Positions 37,269 through 47,149 are shown, counted from the stretch's first letter. The stretch is DNA of 64,000 nt from Colwellia hornerae (GCF_007954355.1 NZ_VOLR01000009.1:100437-164436), one strand, 5' to 3'. Numbers and translations: made by a program. Notes: generated by a model from the letters alone, not told the origin.

Positions 37269-37733
37269 ATGATCTCAATAACCTTAAAACAGAATATTAA
37301 TGCAACACGGCAACAAATTTGCGAGACCTTGCTAGAGCACCAGCAATTAAGTCGTTTTTTTGATGCAACTTTTAGTCTGATTCAACCACAAAATAAAACT
37401 GAATTAAAAGGTGGCAAAGGCGCTATTAGGCAAGTAAAAATCAGTGGTATTACATTTTCTGAACGTATTATTAGCGCTGACCATCATCATATAAGTTATC
37501 AAATAATCGGTAATAAACCCGTTGCAGAGCATCGCGGCAACATTCATTTTAATGAAAATGATTTAGCTAAAGATAGTAACATCCCAGCAAGCACTGAAGT
37601 TACCTACCATATTAGCTGCAAAGCCCCCTGGTGGTTACCCAGCTTGATACTGGCTTTTTTTATCAAAAAAGATTTAGGGCAAGCACTTAAAAAATTAGCC
37701 AGTCACTTTCCAGGTGAAATAGTATGTCCATAG
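37269..37733 (+). CDS. SRPBCC-family lipid/ligand-binding protein
   Basis: About 154 residues from the ATG at 37269 (MISITLKQNINATRQQICET). The longer frame from 37191 begins inside the divergent promoter and adds 26 unlikely residues. The sequence has the START/polyketide-cyclase-like pattern: strand, helix, GGKGAIRQVKISGITFSERI, HHISYQIIGNKPVAEHRGNI, then a C-terminal helix with a hydrophobic face. It overlaps the start of the next gene by 10 nt, so the pair is coupled. Function is inferred only as binding or modifying a hydrophobic ligand. Confidence 0.75.
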   Translation: MISITLKQNINATRQQICETLLEHQQLSRFFDATFSLIQPQNKTELKGGKGAIRQVKISGITFSERIISADHHHISYQIIGNKPVAEHRGNIHFNENDLAKDSNIPASTEVTYHISCKAPWWLPSLILAFFIKKDLGQALKKLASHFPGEIVCP

Positions 37734-38545
37734 AAATTATTTTACTGGCGCTAAGCCCTGTCTTTGTTATTTTTGTTACCTTAGAATTTATTAACTATCG
37801 CCGCTATTACGATATTAAAGACAGCTTGGCCAACACGGCACTAGCTCTTATGCATCAAGGTGCAGATGCTATCGCCTTACTGATATTAATGCCCTTTTTT
37901 TATTGGCTTTATGATTATCGATTATTTGATATAGCGCTAACCCCTCTCAGTATTTTTGGCGCCTTTATCTTGCAAGATTTTTTGTATTATTGGTTTCATA
38001 AGGCATCGCACCATATTCATTGGTTATGGGCCGCACATGTTGTTCATCATAGTTCGACAAAAATGAATTTTACCACCGCCTTTAGACAGAGCTTAATGTA
38101 TCCGCTGGCCGGTATGTGGCTGTTTTGGCTGCCGATGATATTACTAGGTTTTGACCCCATTACCGTATTTACCGTCGTCGCCCTTAATTTAGCTTATCAA
38201 TTTTTTGTCCACACTCAAATTGTCAATAAGTTAGGGTGGTTCGAAAAAGTCTTTAATACCCCTTCGCATCACAGGGTTCATCATGCAATAAATGCCGGTT
38301 ACCTTGATAAGAATTTTGCTGGAGTACTGATTATTTGGGATAAATTATTTGGCAGCTTTGCCGAAGAAGCGTCAGATAAGCCTTGTAAATACGGCATTGT
38401 TGGACAGCTGCACAGTAATAACCCACTGACGATTACCTTTCATCAATGGCGTTATTTAATAAGCACTATGTTGACCAGTAAAGGCATTAAAGCAAAGCTG
38501 AAAGTACTCTTTGGTTATCCGACCAGCTCAGTTAAAGAGAAATAA
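37724..38545 (+). CDS. Sterol desaturase/fatty acid hydroxylase-family membrane enzyme
   Basis: A 273-residue membrane-bound di-iron oxygenase. The histidine boxes HKASHH, HVVHHSS and HHRVHH are all present, between four or so hydrophobic segments. These enzymes hydroxylate or desaturate lipids. It overlaps the SRPBCC gene and is probably controlled by the divergent AraC regulator. The substrate cannot be told; an ether lipid, sterol-like or fatty acyl chain are all possible. Confidence 0.88.
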   Translation: MSIEIILLALSPVFVIFVTLEFINYRRYYDIKDSLANTALALMHQGADAIALLILMPFFYWLYDYRLFDIALTPLSIFGAFILQDFLYYWFHKASHHIHWLWAAHVVHHSSTKMNFTTAFRQSLMYPLAGMWLFWLPMILLGFDPITVFTVVALNLAYQFFVHTQIVNKLGWFEKVFNTPSHHRVHHAINAGYLDKNFAGVLIIWDKLFGSFAEEASDKPCKYGIVGQLHSNNPLTITFHQWRYLISTMLTSKGIKAKLKVLFGYPTSSVKEK

Positions 38546-38579
38546 ATGAGCTAACCACTAAACTTTGCAGATTTTACCA

Positions 38580-39821
38580 CTAAGCAACAACACCTAGCTG
38601 ATAAGCACTTGCGATACTGGCATCATCATAGTTAAGTACATCCTTTAAAACGGAGTAGGTATGCTGTCCTAACTCGGGTGCTGCACTATGGTATTGCACA
38701 GGTGTCGCCGAGAGATTAATGGGTGATGCAACAACATCGATTAGATCGCCATCATCGTTTGGCAGTTGCTTAACCATAGCTCGGTGCTTTATTTGAGGAT
38801 GATCAAATACTTGCTCTAGGGTATTTACCGGTCCACAAGGTACTGATATCAATTCAAGTTGCGCTATCCACCACTGCGTTGTTTGTGTTTTAATTTTTTT
38901 AGCCAGTGTCGACACCACATCGTCTCGGTGAAGAACCCGTTGGGCATTCGTGCTATAGCGGTGGTCTGCTGCAAACTCGTTTAGCTGACACAAATGACAA
39001 AACCTTGAAAATTGGCTGTCATTGCCGACGGCTAAAATTAAGGCACCGTCTTGGGTGGTAAACGTTTGATAGGGCACAATGTTTGGGTGTGCATTACCTA
39101 ATCGAGATGGATTTTCATCAGTGGTTAAGTAATTCATCGCTTGATTTGCCAGCATTGCTGTTTGAACATCAAGTAAAGCCATATCAATATATTGACCACA
39201 TTGGGTGTGATGCCTAGCCATAAGAGCGGCTAAAATAGCGTTACAGCTATAGAGCCCGGTCATAATATCCACGACGGCAACCCCAACCTTCATTGGGCTG
39301 CCTTGCTGTTCACCGGTAATACTCATCAGGCCACCCTCGCCTTGTATCATGGCATCGTATCCGGATTTGTGAGCATAGGGACCCGTTTGCCCATAGCCAG
39401 TAATTGAGCAATACACTAATTTAGGATTAATTTTCTTCAATTCAGCATAATCTAAACCATATTTAGCTAAATCACCGACTTTAAAGTTCTCAATAAAAAC
39501 GTCTGACTGCGCCACTAAATCTTTAATGATCTGTTGACCTTGCTGACATTTAATATCAATGGCAATAGATTTTTTGTTACGATTAGCGCAATGAAAATAC
39601 GCCGCTTGTGGCGGTTGACTGGCTGTTGAAGGTTTTACAAAAGGAGGCCCCCAAAAGCGGGTGTCATCACCTACTTTTGGCCGTTCAACTTTTATCACCT
39701 CAGCCCCTAGATCAGCGAGCATTTGCGAGGCCCAAGGCCCCGCAAGGATCCGGCTTAAATCTACTACCTTGATACCGGTTAATGCCGATGGAGGGGTTGG
39801 GTTGGACAGCGTATCTGTCAT
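38580..39821 (-). CDS. CaiB/BaiF-type CoA-transferase, probably glutarate CoA-transferase
   Basis: Class III CoA-transferase, about 413 residues from the ATG at 39821. Hallmarks are GIKVVDLSRILAGPWASQML at the N-terminus and the catalytic Asp in ALLDVQTAML. The ATG overlaps the stop of the upstream gene as TAATG, giving tight coupling to glutaryl-CoA dehydrogenase. That pairing is known for succinyl-CoA:glutarate CoA-transferases (SUGCT/GcdG), which supports the specific role by context. Confidence 0.85.
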   Translation of the reverse strand: MTDTLSNPTPPSALTGIKVVDLSRILAGPWASQMLADLGAEVIKVERPKVGDDTRFWGPPFVKPSTASQPPQAAYFHCANRNKKSIAIDIKCQQGQQIIKDLVAQSDVFIENFKVGDLAKYGLDYAELKKINPKLVYCSITGYGQTGPYAHKSGYDAMIQGEGGLMSITGEQQGSPMKVGVAVVDIMTGLYSCNAILAALMARHHTQCGQYIDMALLDVQTAMLANQAMNYLTTDENPSRLGNAHPNIVPYQTFTTQDGALILAVGNDSQFSRFCHLCQLNEFAADHRYSTNAQRVLHRDDVVSTLAKKIKTQTTQWWIAQLELISVPCGPVNTLEQVFDHPQIKHRAMVKQLPNDDGDLIDVVASPINLSATPVQYHSAAPELGQHTYSVLKDVLNYDDASIASAYQLGVVA

Positions 39822-41002
39822 TAGCAAAAAGCTTGCAAACCGGTAATGGCACGACCTAAAATTAAGGCATGAACATCATGGGTACCTTCGTAGGTATTAA
39901 CCGCTTCAAGATTCATCATATGGCGAATAACCCCGTATTCATCACTGATGCCATTGCCACCGTGCATATCACGTGCAACACGCGCAATATCAAGCGACTT
40001 ACCACAATTATTACGTTTCAATAGTGAAATTAATTCAACAGGACATTGACCCGCATCCATTAACCGTCCCATTTGTAAGCAACCTTGTAAACCAAGACTT
40101 ATCTCAGTTTGCATATCGGCAAGTTTCTTTTGAATTAATTGGTTAGCAGCCAAGGGGCGACCAAATTGCTCACGGTCTATCGTATACAGTCTTGCGGCAT
40201 TAAAGCAGAACTCTGCAGCTCCTAAAGAGCCCCAAGCGATACCATAGCGCGCTTTATTTAAACAACCAAAAGGCCCTGCTAAGCCTTTAATCTCTGGGAA
40301 CATATTTTCATCGGGTACAAAAACGTTATCCATAACAATTTCGCCGGTGATTGAAGCACGTAAAGAAAATTTACCATCAATTTTTGGTGCTGTTAACCCT
40401 GCCATCCCTTTTTCAAGCACAAAGCCGCGGATGATCCCTTCAAACTTTGCCCAAACAACAAACACATCAGCGATAGGCGAATTGGTGATCCACATTTTAC
40501 TGCCCGTTAAAGCATAACCACCCTCAACTTTCTTGGCGTGCGTGGTCATTGAAGCAGGATCGCTACCCGAATTAGGCTCAGTTAAGCCAAAACAACCCAC
40601 CCATTCGCCGGAAGCAAGCTTAGGTAAATATTTCATCCGTTGCTCTTCACTACCATAAGCATAGATAGGATGCATAACGAGTGATGATTGCACACTCATC
40701 GCGCTACGATAGCCACTATCTACGCGTTCTACTTCACGAGCGATCAAGCCATAGCTAACATAATTAACTTCACTGCCACCATACTTAGCAGGCAAGGTCG
40801 CTCCTAATAACCCCAATTGACCTAATTCACGCATTATTTCTCGGTCAAAATGTTCATGTCGATTGGCTTCGAGTACTCTGGGCATCAATTTTTCTTGGCA
40901 ATAATCAAACGCCGTATCACGTATCATACGCTCTTCTTCGGTTAATTGATTATCAAGGAACATCGGGTCTTGCCAGTTGAAAGGCGTTAATTTGTCGCTC
41001 AT
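39821..41002 (-). CDS. gcdH: Glutaryl-CoA dehydrogenase
   Basis: Oxidatively decarboxylates glutaryl-CoA to crotonyl-CoA and CO2, passing electrons to ETF. The 393 residues resemble GcdH rather than general acyl-CoA dehydrogenases: [48 protein letters not shown] and catalytic Glu in [20 protein letters not shown]. It is divergent from a LysR regulator and coupled to a CoA-transferase, the glutarate (lysine) degradation layout of pseudomonads. Confidence 0.93.
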   Translation of the reverse strand: MSDKLTPFNWQDPMFLDNQLTEEERMIRDTAFDYCQEKLMPRVLEANRHEHFDREIMRELGQLGLLGATLPAKYGGSEVNYVSYGLIAREVERVDSGYRSAMSVQSSLVMHPIYAYGSEEQRMKYLPKLASGEWVGCFGLTEPNSGSDPASMTTHAKKVEGGYALTGSKMWITNSPIADVFVVWAKFEGIIRGFVLEKGMAGLTAPKIDGKFSLRASITGEIVMDNVFVPDENMFPEIKGLAGPFGCLNKARYGIAWGSLGAAEFCFNAARLYTIDREQFGRPLAANQLIQKKLADMQTEISLGLQGCLQMGRLMDAGQCPVELISLLKRNNCGKSLDIARVARDMHGGNGISDEYGVIRHMMNLEAVNTYEGTHDVHALILGRAITGLQAFC

Positions 41003-41090
41003 CGGGTAACTCCATTAGTAGGCGGTTATGCGCTAAAGTTTTTATTTATGCATTAACTCTATCCTTAAAATAATAATAAATATAATATAT

Positions 41091-41112
41091 AGTTATTATA
41101 GTTACCATAACT
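41091..41112. promoter_or_regulatory. Candidate LysR-regulator site between gcdH and its regulator
   Basis: AGTTAT and ATAACT arms 10 bp apart in the 132-bp divergent spacer, 23 bp before the regulator ATG. Size and place fit a LysR T-N11-A-type site, but the region is very AT-rich. Confidence 0.4.
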
Positions 41113-41134
41113 TTTATTTATCACTGGTCTTAAT

Positions 41135-42016
41135 ATGAATTTAAAGCGTTTAGCATATTTTTGTCAATTAGCCGTATTAGGCAATTTTACCCGGGCTGCA
41201 GATAAAATAGGTATTGCTCAGCCAGCATTGAGTATAGCTATTCAAAAGCTAGAACAAGAAGTTGGATTAAAGCTAATTAATCGTACCGATAAAAACTCAT
41301 TATTAACCACTGAAGGTGAAGTGCTCTATAAACTGGCAACACAATTATTAAGCCAAGCAAAACAAGTTGAATTAGAGTTAGAAGAACTTAAAGATTTAGA
41401 ACGAGGTACCGTTCGTTTTGGTGTTTCCGCTATGATGGGCTCTTATTACTTTCCCAAAGTATTGACGGCATTTAAGCAAAAGTATCCAAAAATAAAAATA
41501 CACTTGATTGATCAAGGTACAGCGGCACTTGAGAAAATGTTAATAAATGGCGAACTCGACTTAGCCTTGATCCGTGGTGATTTAGAGAATCAACAACTGC
41601 GTTATACCGAGCTTATTGATGAGGAAATTGTTGCTGCTATGGCAATTTCACACCCACTAGCGAAAGCAGAAACCTTGTCATTGGCACAATTTTGTCAAGA
41701 GCCGCTGGTGTTGTTTCATCAAGGTTATTTTTTACGTGAAGTGGTTAGCCAATATGCAAAAGCGCATAACTTATCATTAGACATACGTATGGAAACAAAT
41801 CTTATTGAACTGCAAAAGTCATTGGTTCGCAATGAAGTTGGCATCACTACCTGTTTATCGCGTATTTTGCAAAATGAACAGCAGATAACATCAATTCCGT
41901 TTGAACCCAAACTCGCCTTTAAATTGAGTTTGGCCTGGAAAAAAAACCATTACCTGTCGAAAGCCAGTAAAGCTTTTATGACTTATTTAACCTCGACTCT
42001 CGAACCAAGTAATTAA
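41135..42016 (+). CDS. LysR-family regulator, probably of glutarate catabolism
   Basis: A 293-residue LysR protein: N-terminal winged helix LKRLAYFCQLAVLGNFTRAA/LSIAIQKLEQEVGLKLINR and a periplasmic-binding-fold effector domain from about 90 (VRFGVSAMMGSYYFPKVLTA). It is divergent from gcdH and the CoA-transferase, like GcdR of Pseudomonas. Glutarate as effector is an inference from that arrangement. It could also govern the TRAP transporter 237 bp downstream. Confidence 0.9.
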   Translation: MNLKRLAYFCQLAVLGNFTRAADKIGIAQPALSIAIQKLEQEVGLKLINRTDKNSLLTTEGEVLYKLATQLLSQAKQVELELEELKDLERGTVRFGVSAMMGSYYFPKVLTAFKQKYPKIKIHLIDQGTAALEKMLINGELDLALIRGDLENQQLRYTELIDEEIVAAMAISHPLAKAETLSLAQFCQEPLVLFHQGYFLREVVSQYAKAHNLSLDIRMETNLIELQKSLVRNEVGITTCLSRILQNEQQITSIPFEPKLAFKLSLAWKKNHYLSKASKAFMTYLTSTLEPSN

Positions 42017-42142
42017 GTATTATTCTTTGGCAATATCTTAATGCACACAGAAAGGCTTATGCCGGTACTCACTCCCTTCGTGTTGATGTTTGTGCCATAA
42101 CACTTCAACACGACACTTTCTAAAAGCTTTTTAAATTAATTT

Positions 42143-42253
42143 ATAAAGCACTTTTTTCTACTTGCAGCGCTATGTTGGTTATTGTACAGTAATGCCATTG
42201 GTGGCCCACAAGTTCCGCCAAGCGAAACGTTAGACTTCTTATCAGGATCATAA
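42143..42253 (+). pseudogene. Signal-peptide-like open frame just before dctP, no normal start codon
   Basis: The frame 42143-42253 reads KHFFLLAALCWLLYSNA then GGPQVPPSETLDFLSGS and stops exactly at the base before the dctP ATG. It looks like an export signal and short mature part, but the only upstream codons after a stop are TTT and ATA. It may be a decayed gene, an ATA-initiated small peptide or chance. Confidence 0.25.
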
Positions 42254-43318
42254 ATGAAGATAATTAACCAGTTTTTTAAAGCAGCAACATTAACAACTGC
42301 TTTGTTGAGTGCTCTACCCGCTGACGCAGCAACCGTGCTCACCTATGGTGAGCCAGGACCCAATAGGGGCGCACGTGCTGGCGCCACAAAATGGTTTGCA
42401 CAAGAAGTTGAAAAACGTTCTGGCGGTGATTTAAAAATTGATATTATGTGGGGTGGTGCGCTGTTTAAGGCAAATGCCTCTCGCCAATCTATTGCTGCAG
42501 GTGTAGTAGATATGGGCACCATTATTCAAGATTACTTTCCAAAAGAAATGGTTTCTTTCTCATTAACTAACTTGCCCTTTGAAAACCTAGATCCCTGGGT
42601 TGGCTTAAAAGCAAGTTATGACCATATGAAATCAGCTGAAGTCTCTGATAACTTAGCCAAACAAAATTTAGCCTTTGTCACTTCTTACATGCTTTCCAGC
42701 GTTATCTTGATTTGCAAAGGTGATGCTGTTCGCTCTCTTGATGACTTACAAGGTAAAAAAATCCGTGGTGTCGGTACCTTTGGTAAAATCTTCGGTGACT
42801 TGGGCGCAAATTTAGTCAGTATGAGCATTTATAAAGCTTACCAAGGGCTGGGAAATGGCTTACTTGACTGTAGTCAGGGTTATATGGACGCTACCATTGC
42901 ACTTAAGCAACATGAAGCCGCCGACAGTTTAACCAAGCTCAATTGGGGGATTTACACCGGTTTGGGCATCTTTATCAATCAAAATTCGTTGATGAAATTG
43001 AGCCCGTCACAGCGAAAAGTGCTAGACGAAGTAGCTGTCGACTTTTTAAATCACCTTGGGAAAAATGTCATAATATCTGACAATAAAGCTGAGCAACTAT
43101 TGACCCAAGGCATAGATGGCCATCATATGGAAATGATCAGTCTTTCGCCTGCTGACTCAAAAAAATTGCACGCAGCCAGCCAGTCTCACATTATAAAATG
43201 GCAACGAGAAGCGATAAAAAGTGACCTCGATGGCAAGGGTATGATTGAAAAATACAAAAAATTCCTGACTAAATATAGCCAAGAAAGAGATCGACAAGGC
43301 TACCCTTGGACACGTTAA
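42254..43318 (+). CDS. dctP: TRAP transporter solute-binding protein
   Basis: A 354-residue periplasmic binding protein of the DctP family. The signal peptide is ALLSALPADA (cleaved about residue 24). The family core YGEPGPNRGARAGATKWFAQ, LFKANASRQSIAAGVVDMG and DLQGKKIRGVG is followed by the conserved GYMDATIALKQHEAADS. Ribosome site AGGATC. It is first of a complete dctP-dctQ-dctM operon. The substrate is an organic acid by family. Dicarboxylates such as glutarate are suggested by the neighbours, without direct sequence proof. Confidence 0.92.
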   Translation: MKIINQFFKAATLTTALLSALPADAATVLTYGEPGPNRGARAGATKWFAQEVEKRSGGDLKIDIMWGGALFKANASRQSIAAGVVDMGTIIQDYFPKEMVSFSLTNLPFENLDPWVGLKASYDHMKSAEVSDNLAKQNLAFVTSYMLSSVILICKGDAVRSLDDLQGKKIRGVGTFGKIFGDLGANLVSMSIYKAYQGLGNGLLDCSQGYMDATIALKQHEAADSLTKLNWGIYTGLGIFINQNSLMKLSPSQRKVLDEVAVDFLNHLGKNVIISDNKAEQLLTQGIDGHHMEMISLSPADSKKLHAASQSHIIKWQREAIKSDLDGKGMIEKYKKFLTKYSQERDRQGYPWTR

Positions 43319-43342
43319 TTTACTTACTTTGAGGTGCTTATT

Positions 43343-43873
43343 ATGCTGAAAAAATTTGAACAAGGGGCATTGATTATAGCAGGCCTGTGCATTGTAGCAC
43401 TGGGCTTAATGATCACCCTAACAGTGGTAACACGTAACCTTTTTGGTTGGGGAATTACCGATGATGTCGTTATTGTCCGGGAGCTTATGGTTGGGGCAGT
43501 ATTTCTTCCTTTGGCTTATGTTACCGCTGATTATAGCCATATCACCATAGAGTTTTTATTTAAAAGATTAGGCAGTCACGCCAAATTATGGCTGCTTGCG
43601 ATTGGCTCACTTATCAGCCTGTTGATATTAATGCCGCTTGCCGTATCGTCATGGCAGGGATTCTTTCACGCGGCCACTAGCGGCGCCTATTTCTTTAGCG
43701 AATTAGACCTACCAGAATGGCCGGGAAGATTTGCTTTTTTTATTGGTGCGGCATTATTTGTTGTTCGTTTATCAATAATTTTTGTTACGGATATTCGAGC
43801 GGCTGTCTGTGGTGATACTAAGTATCTCGTGCAGCGAACAAACGCAAAGCACGATACAATTGAAGAGGGTTAA
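43343..43873 (+). CDS. dctQ: TRAP transporter small membrane subunit
   Basis: About 177 residues with four membrane segments (first LIIAGLCIVALGLMITLTVV). I start at the ATG at 43343 with GAGG 8 nt upstream; the GTG at 43334 falls within that site. The family-typical WPGRFAFFIGAALFVVRL is near the C-terminus. It links the binding protein and DctM. Confidence 0.9.
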   Translation: MLKKFEQGALIIAGLCIVALGLMITLTVVTRNLFGWGITDDVVIVRELMVGAVFLPLAYVTADYSHITIEFLFKRLGSHAKLWLLAIGSLISLLILMPLAVSSWQGFFHAATSGAYFFSELDLPEWPGRFAFFIGAALFVVRLSIIFVTDIRAAVCGDTKYLVQRTNAKHDTIEEG

Positions 43874-43876
43874 ACT

Positions 43877-45217
43877 GTGGATCCATTGATTCTTGGGCTC
43901 GTCGGGTTTGCCTGTACGTTGCTGTTACTGATCGTTCGTGTACCCATTGCTTTTAGTTTGGCAGGTGTTTCAACGACATTTATATTTTTATTTTTTGCCA
44001 TGCGACACGGCGGTTTTGACATTGACAGCGCTATAGCACCAACGCTGTCGATGGTGTCTTCAAACGCCTTTGACTTAGTTCATTCTTATGATCTAAGTAT
44101 GATCCCCTTGTTCGTTTTATTAGGTCATATCGCCTACCATACCGGCATTACTACAGATATCTATCATGCCGCACGGGTTTGCTTAAAGCGTTTACCCGGT
44201 GGTGTTGCTATGGCTTCTGTTTTTGGTTGTGGTGGTTTCTCTGCTATTACCGGTTCAAGTATCGCCTGTGCGTCGGCTATGGGTAAAATATGTGTGCCTG
44301 AGATGCTACGTATGGGTTACGATAAAAGGCTGGCGACTTCCACCGTCGCCGTTGGTGGCACACTAGGCTCGCTGATCCCACCGAGTGTTTTATTTATTGT
44401 TTACGGTATATTTACCGAAATGTCAGTCAGCCGGTTATTTTTAGCAGGTGTCATTCCAGGATTAATCTCTTTAGCGGGTTTTTTAGTGGTCATTTACCTT
44501 TGGGTAAAACGTAACCCTGAAGATGCGCCGGTAGATAATACTATCCTTGCTAAGGGTGAACGACGAAAAGCCGCTATAAGCTGTTGGCCGGCACTGTTGC
44601 TGTTCACTATTATCATTGGTGGAATTTACGGCGGCTTTTTCACCGCAACTGAGGCTGCCGCGATAAGCGCATTTTCAGTCATTATTATTGGTTCTCTACA
44701 AAAAAGACTTAATTGGTCGCAGTTTATACTCTCAATTAAAGAAACATGTACGCAGACGACGGCTATCTTTTTTATTGCCGCTGGCGCCAAAATTTTTGTT
44801 GGCTTTGTTGCTTTAACGGGTATGGCACCTGCTCTGGTAGGACTTATTGAGGCGGCAGATGTTTCGTTATGGTTATTGTTGATAATGATCGCTGCTGTCT
44901 ACTTCCTATTGGGAATGTTTCTCGACCCTTTGGGTATTATGGTACTTACCCTGCCATTCTTAATTCCGATGGTGGAAGGTTATGGTTTAGATTTAATTTG
45001 GTTTGGCGTGGTGGTAATAAAGTTACTTGAAATAAGTTTAATCACTCCACCTGTCGGATTAAACGTTTTTGTTATCGCCAGTGTGACTAAACCTTCGGTA
45101 GCGGTTTATGATATTTTTGTTGGCGTAACGCGCTTTCTTATCATGGATGTTCTGGTATTGGCAGCGATTATTGCCTTCCCAATACTGTCGTTACTCTTAC
45201 CCAACCTGATGATGTAG
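43877..45217 (+). CDS. dctM: TRAP transporter large permease subunit
   Basis: A 446-residue permease with about 12 membrane segments. DctM motifs are SLAGVSTTFIF, FSAITGSSIACASAMGKI, GGTLGSLIPPSVLFIVYGI and LDPLGIMVLTLPFLIP. It starts at GTG (43877) with a strong GAAGAGGG site, 3 nt after dctQ. Sodium-coupled transport is expected of the family. Confidence 0.94.
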   Translation: MDPLILGLVGFACTLLLLIVRVPIAFSLAGVSTTFIFLFFAMRHGGFDIDSAIAPTLSMVSSNAFDLVHSYDLSMIPLFVLLGHIAYHTGITTDIYHAARVCLKRLPGGVAMASVFGCGGFSAITGSSIACASAMGKICVPEMLRMGYDKRLATSTVAVGGTLGSLIPPSVLFIVYGIFTEMSVSRLFLAGVIPGLISLAGFLVVIYLWVKRNPEDAPVDNTILAKGERRKAAISCWPALLLFTIIIGGIYGGFFTATEAAAISAFSVIIIGSLQKRLNWSQFILSIKETCTQTTAIFFIAAGAKIFVGFVALTGMAPALVGLIEAADVSLWLLLIMIAAVYFLLGMFLDPLGIMVLTLPFLIPMVEGYGLDLIWFGVVVIKLLEISLITPPVGLNVFVIASVTKPSVAVYDIFVGVTRFLIMDVLVLAAIIAFPILSLLLPNLMM

Positions 45218-45237
45218 CCAAAGCATCAACGACGAAA

Positions 45238-45269
45238 GCGAACATTTTAGCTGCAAAGCTTATGTTCGC
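45238..45269 (+). terminator. Hairpin after dctM
   Basis: GCGAACAT/ATGTTCGC stem with inner AGCT/AGCT pairing, 20 nt after the stop, no T-run. Probable 3'-end structure of the TRAP operon. Confidence 0.5.
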
Positions 45270-45409
45270 TGTTCACACCTTAAAATATTGCTGCTTGCGT
45301 TCAGGTTTCACATCACTAAGACATCGATATAACAGACTAAAAATGGTTAACGACTTATGCAAGGCACAAGGCGTTTGTAATGGTCTTTATTTATTTATCT
45401 TGATTTACT

Positions 45410-45865
45410 TTATGTTGAACTTAGTAAGCCAACGTCTATTGCCTGTTGTTCATTGCTAAAAATAGCCATCGCCGTATTCATTTGTTTAAAGCCAAGCTTT
45501 TTATAAAAGCCTTCTTTACCCGGATTAGCATACAATATTATTTTTTTATGACCGAAAGATAACTCAACTAATTGATTAATAATTTTACGCCCTAACCCCA
45601 TGCCCTGATATTCAGGATGAATGGCAACATCACATATATATGAGCAATCAAGTCCGTCAGCTAAAGCTCGCCCTACACCAATAAGTTTTTGCTTTTTATA
45701 AACGAAGCACTTAAATTTACTGTTTGAAAAGACGATATTAAGATCGTCTGCGGCCTTATTACCTAAAGGCGCAATACGATATAACCTTGATAACTCCTGC
45801 CAATCAATGCTGGCTTGGTCGTAGACCCATGAAAAACTATGCATATATTCCTTAGTTAACATCAC
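45410..45865 (-). CDS. GNAT-family N-acetyltransferase
   Basis: A 151-residue acetyltransferase. The acetyl-CoA loop HPEYQGMGLGRKIINQL (about 88-104) and the C-terminal NPGKEGFYKKLGFKQM are typical. The substrate is unknown. It is isolated, between the TRAP operon and the DMT permease. Confidence 0.9.
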   Translation of the reverse strand: MMLTKEYMHSFSWVYDQASIDWQELSRLYRIAPLGNKAADDLNIVFSNSKFKCFVYKKQKLIGVGRALADGLDCSYICDVAIHPEYQGMGLGRKIINQLVELSFGHKKIILYANPGKEGFYKKLGFKQMNTAMAIFSNEQQAIDVGLLSST

Positions 45866-46055
45866 CGCAAGTGGCTAACCATTGTCGGCTATCATCGTAA
45901 AATGAGGGCTAATTTTTATCATCTTTTATCAATATGAAAGAAACAGTAAGACGATATAAAGCACTATTGGTTGTTTCAAACAACTAAATTTAGTGATTGC
46001 CCTTTTTAATAACGTCTCACTTTCAAGCGAATAGCAAGTACGGCGTTGATAAATA

Positions 46056-46901
46056 CTATTGTCTATTATTTATCTGGTTGAATAATAATGCGGCTAAAAT
46101 AATGCCCGCGCCAATGCTTAACTTCACTAGGTCGGCATCTCTGTTCCAGATAAGTACGTTCACAATAATACCGGCTGGGATCAGTAAATTATTCATCACG
46201 GCTAATGCACCGACATTAACTAAGGTAGCACCTTTATTCCAGCCAAAGTAGCCTAAACCCGACGCTACGATGCCTAAATAAATAAGTACCCCCCATTGCG
46301 TTGCTGTACTGGGTAACTTATCTGAATTGCCGAATAAGGCATAGCAGACAACAGCAACGATTAATGCACCAATAAAAAACCAGCCAAAGACAGTTTTATC
46401 ATCTAACTTGCTATTAGCCATTAAGCGTTTGTAAGTCACTTGTCCGGTTGCAAAACAAATGTTGGCGGCTTGGACGAGCAGGAAGCCGGTCCAAAAATTG
46501 CTGTTAATACTTTCATAGCGGATAGCTACCGCGCCACCGACGGCGATAACGGCAGTTAGAAAAAATTTAGGGTTAAAGTGTTTTTCAAGGGCATCATTTA
46601 ATAGCGTGATATAAATAGGCGTCATTACGGTAAACAATAAGACTTCCGGTACAGATAAATATAAAAAGGAATGATAATAAAAGCTATACATGATGCCGAG
46701 TTGTACAGCGCCTATCATCATAAGCTTTAGTGCTAAGGGCTTTGGTGTTTGTGTTAAGTTCAAAAAAGGTAAAAAGACTAAGGTAGCGAGCGCGATACGC
46801 ATTAGTACACTAAACCATGCATCAACCTGCCCTGCCAAATAAACACCAATTAAACTAAATGAAAATGCCCAAAGCAGAGTAACTGCAAATAAATAGCCCA
46901 T
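46056..46901 (-). CDS. EamA/DMT-superfamily transporter
   Basis: A 281-residue membrane protein with ten predicted segments in two EamA repeats (LLWAFSFSLIGVYLAGQVDA; second repeat from about 145). It ends in GAGIILAALLFNQ. A metabolite exporter by family, substrate unknown. No partner gene is evident. Confidence 0.88.
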   Translation of the reverse strand: MGYLFAVTLLWAFSFSLIGVYLAGQVDAWFSVLMRIALATLVFLPFLNLTQTPKPLALKLMMIGAVQLGIMYSFYYHSFLYLSVPEVLLFTVMTPIYITLLNDALEKHFNPKFFLTAVIAVGGAVAIRYESINSNFWTGFLLVQAANICFATGQVTYKRLMANSKLDDKTVFGWFFIGALIVAVVCYALFGNSDKLPSTATQWGVLIYLGIVASGLGYFGWNKGATLVNVGALAVMNNLLIPAGIIVNVLIWNRDADLVKLSIGAGIILAALLFNQINNRQ

Positions 46902-47078
46902 AAATTCTATCGTTAAGTAATTAATGACGGCAGTCTAGCTGTTATATATAGCGGTATAAACAACAAAAGCTCACAAGTGCATTATTTATTCAGCATATAA
47001 GCTTTTTATTTAGCATTAACTAGCGCCGCTATTGTTAATTTATCACTGGCTCGACTAAATTCGTTCCCTGGTTAAGGC

Positions 47079-47110
47079 AAAAAGGCCTTTGCTATAAACA
47101 AAGGCCTTTT
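47079..47110 (-). terminator. Terminator of the IclR-type gene
   Basis: 12-bp perfect stem AAAAGGCCTTTG/CAAAGGCCTTTT, 7-nt loop; on the minus strand it ends in five T. 40 nt after the stop. Confidence 0.88.
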
Positions 47111-47149
47111 AACACTAAAAAATCGGTAATAATCAACAGCAAATAAATG

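Noticed and set aside
42136..42342. Minus-strand 68-codon frame across the dctP start
   Set aside because: It lies antisense to dctP and its leader with no supporting signal.
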